A stretch of DNA of 8,857 nt from positions 1 to 8,857 of the forward strand of contig JAPOZF010000520.1 of the NCBI GenBank assembly GCA_026706165.1, written 5' to 3'. Origin of the DNA: Gemmatimonadota bacterium. Its GTDB lineage: Bacteria > Latescibacterota > UBA2968 > UBA8231. The notes beneath the pieces were generated by a model that searched no databases, was not told the origin of the DNA, and saw only the letters and a program-made list of their open reading frames with translations. Numbering within the stretch: position 1 is the stretch's first letter; every line of letters begins with the position of its first letter. Both the position numbers and the translations under genes were made by a program. This document shows, piece by piece, positions 6,679-8,857 of the stretch.

Positions 6679-6704
6679 AGGCGGTCGGAGGGACACAACC
6701 GCCT
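6679..6704. other. Perfect 7-bp stem-loop just downstream of dnaK
   Basis: AGGCGGT (6679-6685) and ACCGCCT (6698-6704) pair perfectly over a 12-base loop, starting 20 bases after the dnaK stop in the direction of dnaK transcription. No T-run follows on either strand, so it may be a 3' mRNA-stabilising hairpin or chance in GC-rich DNA rather than a terminator. Confidence 0.4.
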
Positions 6705-6723
6705 CACGCAACGGCCCCGGCCG

Positions 6724-8685
6724 CTATTTCTTCTTTTCGGAATCGTCGTCCACGACCTCGTAGTCGGCATCGACGGCGCCGGAGGGCCCGGCTTGATTTC
6801 CAGCTCCGGGGGCCCTCGTTTCACCTCCGGCCTGGCCTGATTCCGGGGGGCCATCGCCCCCTGCTGCGCCCGCCTGCTGCTGGGCTTCCTGGTACATGAT
6901 TTCGGCCAGCTTGTGCGACGCGGCGTTCAGCTTCTGTACCGCAGCGTCGATCGCCGCTGTATCCCCATCCTCTTCCAGGACCTTCTTGAGCTCGGCGATC
7001 GCATCCTCCACAGGCTTCCGGTCTTCTGCCGAAAGCTTGTCGCCGTGCTCGCCGAGCGACTTCTCGCTGGCGTAAACCAGCTGATCCGCTTCGTTTCGTT
7101 TGTCCACCTGCTCGCGTCGCGTCCTGTCCTCTTCGGCATGCGCTTCGGCGTCTTTCTGCATGCCTTCGATGTCTTCCTGGGACAGGCCGCTCGAGGATTC
7201 GATACGAATCGACTGTTCCTTGTTGGTGCCCTTGTCCAGGGCGGAAACGTTGAGGATGCCGTTGGCGTCGATATCGAAGGTCACTTCGATCTGGGGCATG
7301 CCGCGCGGCGCCGCGGGAATCCCGTCGAGGTGAAACCGACCCAGGGTGCGGTTGTCCCTGGCGAACTCCCTCTCCCCCTGCAGGACGTGCACTTCGACAG
7401 AGGGCTGGTTGTCCGCGGCGGTCGAGAACACCTGGCTCTTTTTCGTCGGGATCGTGGTATTGCGCTCGATCAGCCGGGTCATCACCCCGCCCAGGGTTTC
7501 GATGCCGACCGACAGCGGGGTCACGTCGAGAAGCAGCACGTCATCCACGTCTCCTGACAGGATGCCGGCCTGAATGCCGGCGCCGATCGCCACCACTTCG
7601 TCCGGGTTGACGCCTTTGTGCGGCTCCTTTCCGAACAGCTCCTGCACCAGTTCCTGCACTTTGGGCATGCGCGTCGACCCCCCGACCAGGATCACCTCGT
7701 CAACCTCCGAGGGAGTGATTTCGGCGTCGCGCAGGGCCTGTTCGCATGGAACCCGCGTCCTCTGAACCAGATCCTCGACCAGCTGCTCGAACTTCGCCCG
7801 CGAAAGGGTGGTCTGGACGTGCTTGGGCCCGGTCTGCTCCCCGGGGATGAAGGGGAGGTTGATTTCGGTCGAGCCGGCCGACGACAGCTCGCATTTCGCT
7901 TTTTCCGCGGCCTCCTTCAGGCGCTGAAGCGCCATCGCATCCTTGCGCAGGTCGATTCCCTCAGCCTGCTCGAACTCTTCGGCGATCCAGTCGATGACGC
8001 GCTGATCGAAGTCGTCGCCGCCCAGATGGGTGTCGCCGTTGGTCGATTTGACCTCGAATACCCCGTCGCCCAGTTCGAGAATCGAGATGTCGAACGTGCC
8101 CCCGCCAAGGTCGTACACGGCGATCTTCTCGTTGCGGCCCTCCTTGTCGAGCCCGTAAGCGAGCGCCGCGGCAGTCGGCTCGTTGACGATTCTCAACACC
8201 TCCAACCCGGCGATGGCGCCGCTGTCCTTGGTAGCTTGCCGTTGGGCGTCGTTGAAGTATGCAGGCACGGTGATGACCGCCTGCTGGATTTCCTCTCCGA
8301 GGTAATCTTCGGCGGTCTGCTTCATCTTCTGAAGCACCATGGCCGAAATCTCCGGGGGTGTGAACTCGCCGCCGCCGGCCTGGACCACCGCCAGGTCCCG
8401 GGCCCCCTTCGATACCTCGTACGGAACCTCCGCGATTTCCTGGGACACCTCCTCGAAACGGCGTCCCATGAAGCGCTTGATGGAGAAGATGGTATTCCGG
8501 GGATTGGTGACCGCCTGGCGCTTCGCGGTCTGCCCGACAAGGCGTTCACCGTCTTTCGCGAACCCGACCATCGAGGGGGTGGTTCTCCCCCCCTCCGCGT
8601 TCGAAATCACGGCGGGATCCTTCCCCTCCATTACGGCCACACACGAATTCGTCGTACCCAGATCTATGCCGATTACCTTGGCCAT
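6724..8685 (-). CDS. dnaK: Molecular chaperone DnaK (HSP70), 653 aa
   Basis: A cytoplasmic ATP-driven chaperone that holds and refolds unfolded proteins with DnaJ and GrpE. The whole protein is present. The nucleotide domain opens with '[15 protein letters not shown]' (phosphate-1 loop 8-14), has Lys70 in 'IKRFMGRR' as in E. coli, then '[17 protein letters not shown]', '[13 protein letters not shown]', '[10 protein letters not shown]' and '[11 protein letters not shown]'. The interdomain linker '[18 protein letters not shown]' leads to the beta-sandwich substrate domain and the helical lid. The tail is Gly/Ala/Pro-rich and ends '[12 protein letters not shown]', a lysine end after the EVVD-like motif. 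Two starts compete: ATG 8691 (GGAG 7 bases upstream) and ATG 8685 (AGAGGA 6 bases upstream); 8685 gives the family N-terminus and is preferred. Neither dnaJ nor grpE lies on the dnaK side seen here: downstream is a convergent gene, and upstream is a 170-base control region with an apparent own promoter. HSP70 identity is certain. Confidence 0.99.
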   Translation of the reverse strand: MAKVIGIDLGTTNSCVAVMEGKDPAVISNAEGGRTTPSMVGFAKDGERLVGQTAKRQAVTNPRNTIFSIKRFMGRRFEEVSQEIAEVPYEVSKGARDLAVVQAGGGEFTPPEISAMVLQKMKQTAEDYLGEEIQQAVITVPAYFNDAQRQATKDSGAIAGLEVLRIVNEPTAAALAYGLDKEGRNEKIAVYDLGGGTFDISILELGDGVFEVKSTNGDTHLGGDDFDQRVIDWIAEEFEQAEGIDLRKDAMALQRLKEAAEKAKCELSSAGSTEINLPFIPGEQTGPKHVQTTLSRAKFEQLVEDLVQRTRVPCEQALRDAEITPSEVDEVILVGGSTRMPKVQELVQELFGKEPHKGVNPDEVVAIGAGIQAGILSGDVDDVLLLDVTPLSVGIETLGGVMTRLIERNTTIPTKKSQVFSTAADNQPSVEVHVLQGEREFARDNRTLGRFHLDGIPAAPRGMPQIEVTFDIDANGILNVSALDKGTNKEQSIRIESSSGLSQEDIEGMQKDAEAHAEEDRTRREQVDKRNEADQLVYASEKSLGEHGDKLSAEDRKPVEDAIAELKKVLEEDGDTAAIDAAVQKLNAASHKLAEIMYQEAQQQAGAAGGDGPPESGQAGGETRAPGAGNQAGPSGAVDADYEVVDDDSEKKK

Positions 8686-8750
8686 GGCCATTCCTCTTCT
8701 CCGGTTGCAATGCAATTGCTGGTGGTTGACAGGAGAACCCCTTGCAATCG
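8686..8750 (-). promoter_or_regulatory. dnaK leader with a stem that pairs the Shine-Dalgarno
   Basis: On the minus strand TTCTCC (8737-8732) is complementary to GGAGAA (8702-8697), which contains the GGAG Shine-Dalgarno of ATG 8691. Between them a second hairpin GCAAT-TGC-ATTGC (8719-8707) shortens the loop. Folded, the leader would hide part of the ribosome site, the principle of RNA thermometers on heat-shock mRNAs. The stem is only 6 bp and the second purine run AGAGGA (8697-8692) stays largely free, so function is inference. Confidence 0.35.
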
Positions 8751-8820
8751 ATGTACCAGTTGCGGAAAAAACTCTCTAATTATCTGGTGTTTCATTAGTT
8801 ATACGATTTTGAGGGGTTCT
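8734..8820. repeat. Inverted pair of 17-bp sequences upstream of dnaK
   Basis: AGAACCCCT-TGC-AATCG on the plus strand (8734-8750) and AGAACCCCT-CAA-AATCG on the minus strand (8820-8804) agree at 14 of 17 bases, 53 bases apart. The upper copy fills the spacer of the candidate dnaK promoter; the lower copy lies in the predicted leader. This layout suits a pair of operator sites for a regulator that loops or covers the promoter; no such regulator is in the window. Confidence 0.6.
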
Positions 8821-8826
8821 TGAAAA
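8798..8826 (-). promoter_or_regulatory. dnaK: Candidate dnaK promoter
   Basis: On the minus strand TTTTCA (8826-8821), a 17-base spacer (8820-8804) and TATAAC (8803-8798) match the sigma-70 pattern at 4 of 6 and 5 of 6 positions, in AT-rich DNA. Transcription would start near 8791 and give a leader of about 100 bases. No CIRCE (HrcA) or HAIR (HspR) operator and no sigma-32 consensus for this strand was seen. The whole spacer is one copy of the inverted 17-bp repeat described separately. Confidence 0.5.
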
Positions 8827-8847
8827 AAACTGATTAAATGACATAAA
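8820..8847 (+). promoter_or_regulatory. Possible divergent promoter toward the right window edge
   Basis: TTGAAA (8820-8825), 16 bases, then CATAAA (8842-8847) reads outward on the plus strand. It matches sigma-70 hexamers at 5 and 4 of 6 positions and would serve a gene beyond the window. AT-rich DNA yields such matches easily, and the gene cannot be seen. Confidence 0.25.
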
Positions 8848-8857
8848 TGCTGCAATA

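Noticed and set aside
7618..8823. A 401-codon plus-strand frame antisense to dnaK
   Set aside because: Long open frames opposite HSP70 genes are a known by-product of their codon use. This one has no ribosome site or recognisable domain.
8686..8857. CIRCE, HAIR or sigma-32 elements upstream of dnaK
   Set aside because: No TTAGCACTC-N9-GAGTGCTAA, CTTGAGT-N7-ACTCAAG or minus-strand CTTGAAA/CCCCAT pair is present. The CTTGAAA at 8819 is on the plus strand and has no matching -10.
1..8857. CRISPR arrays, insertion sequences, tRNA or rRNA genes, attachment sites
   Set aside because: I saw no regularly spaced repeats, transposase or integrase motifs, terminal inverted repeats or RNA gene signatures on either strand.

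Overview
The window is high-GC DNA from a bacterium. It carries six genes in a mix of orientations. A predicted lipoprotein with Ala at position +2 after the lipobox Cys, related to outer-membrane/periplasmic assembly proteins, suggests a diderm (Gram-negative-type) cell. The DnaK at the right end is a standard bacterial HSP70. The taxon cannot be fixed from the sequence alone. The gene mix (sugar-active enzyme, polyol-type dehydrogenases, a PF12831-like FAD oxidoreductase) fits a free-living heterotroph such as a high-GC spirochaete, planctomycete relative or similar MAG lineage, but that is a weak inference.

Layout. 1-378 (+) is the last 125 codons of a gene that looks like the C-terminal beta-sandwich of a GH42-type beta-galactosidase or related glycoside hydrolase. 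After a 190-base convergent gap comes a two-gene minus-strand operon: an alpha/beta hydrolase (2980 to 2192) followed 6 bases later by an FAD-dependent oxidoreductase (2185 to 569). A 385-base divergent intergenic region separates it from a plus-strand zinc-less MDR dehydrogenase (3366-4325), which ends in a good hairpin terminator at 4341-4367. A second plus-strand unit follows: a lipoprotein with a CsgG-like middle and FlgT-C-like end (4458-5486), then a zinc-type, sorbitol-dehydrogenase-like MDR enzyme (5509-6537), 22 bases apart. This unit converges on dnaK (8685 to 6724, minus), with a bidirectional terminator between them at 6553-6581.

How the genes may work together. The glycoside hydrolase tail, the two dehydrogenases, the FAD enzyme and the hydrolase are all compatible with turnover of sugars, polyols or small organic esters, but no transporter, regulator or substrate-defining gene is present, so a pathway cannot be assigned. 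The lipoprotein and dnaK look unrelated to that metabolism.

The most notable non-coding region is upstream of dnaK (8686-8857). The DNA drops abruptly to about 31 % GC. A 17-bp sequence appears twice in inverted orientation (14 of 17 identical), one copy exactly filling the spacer of the best dnaK promoter candidate. The leader can also fold so that the dnaK ribosome binding site is paired. No CRISPR array, transposase, prophage, tRNA or rRNA was seen. I did not find a clear new multi-gene system; the dnaK control region is the best lead.
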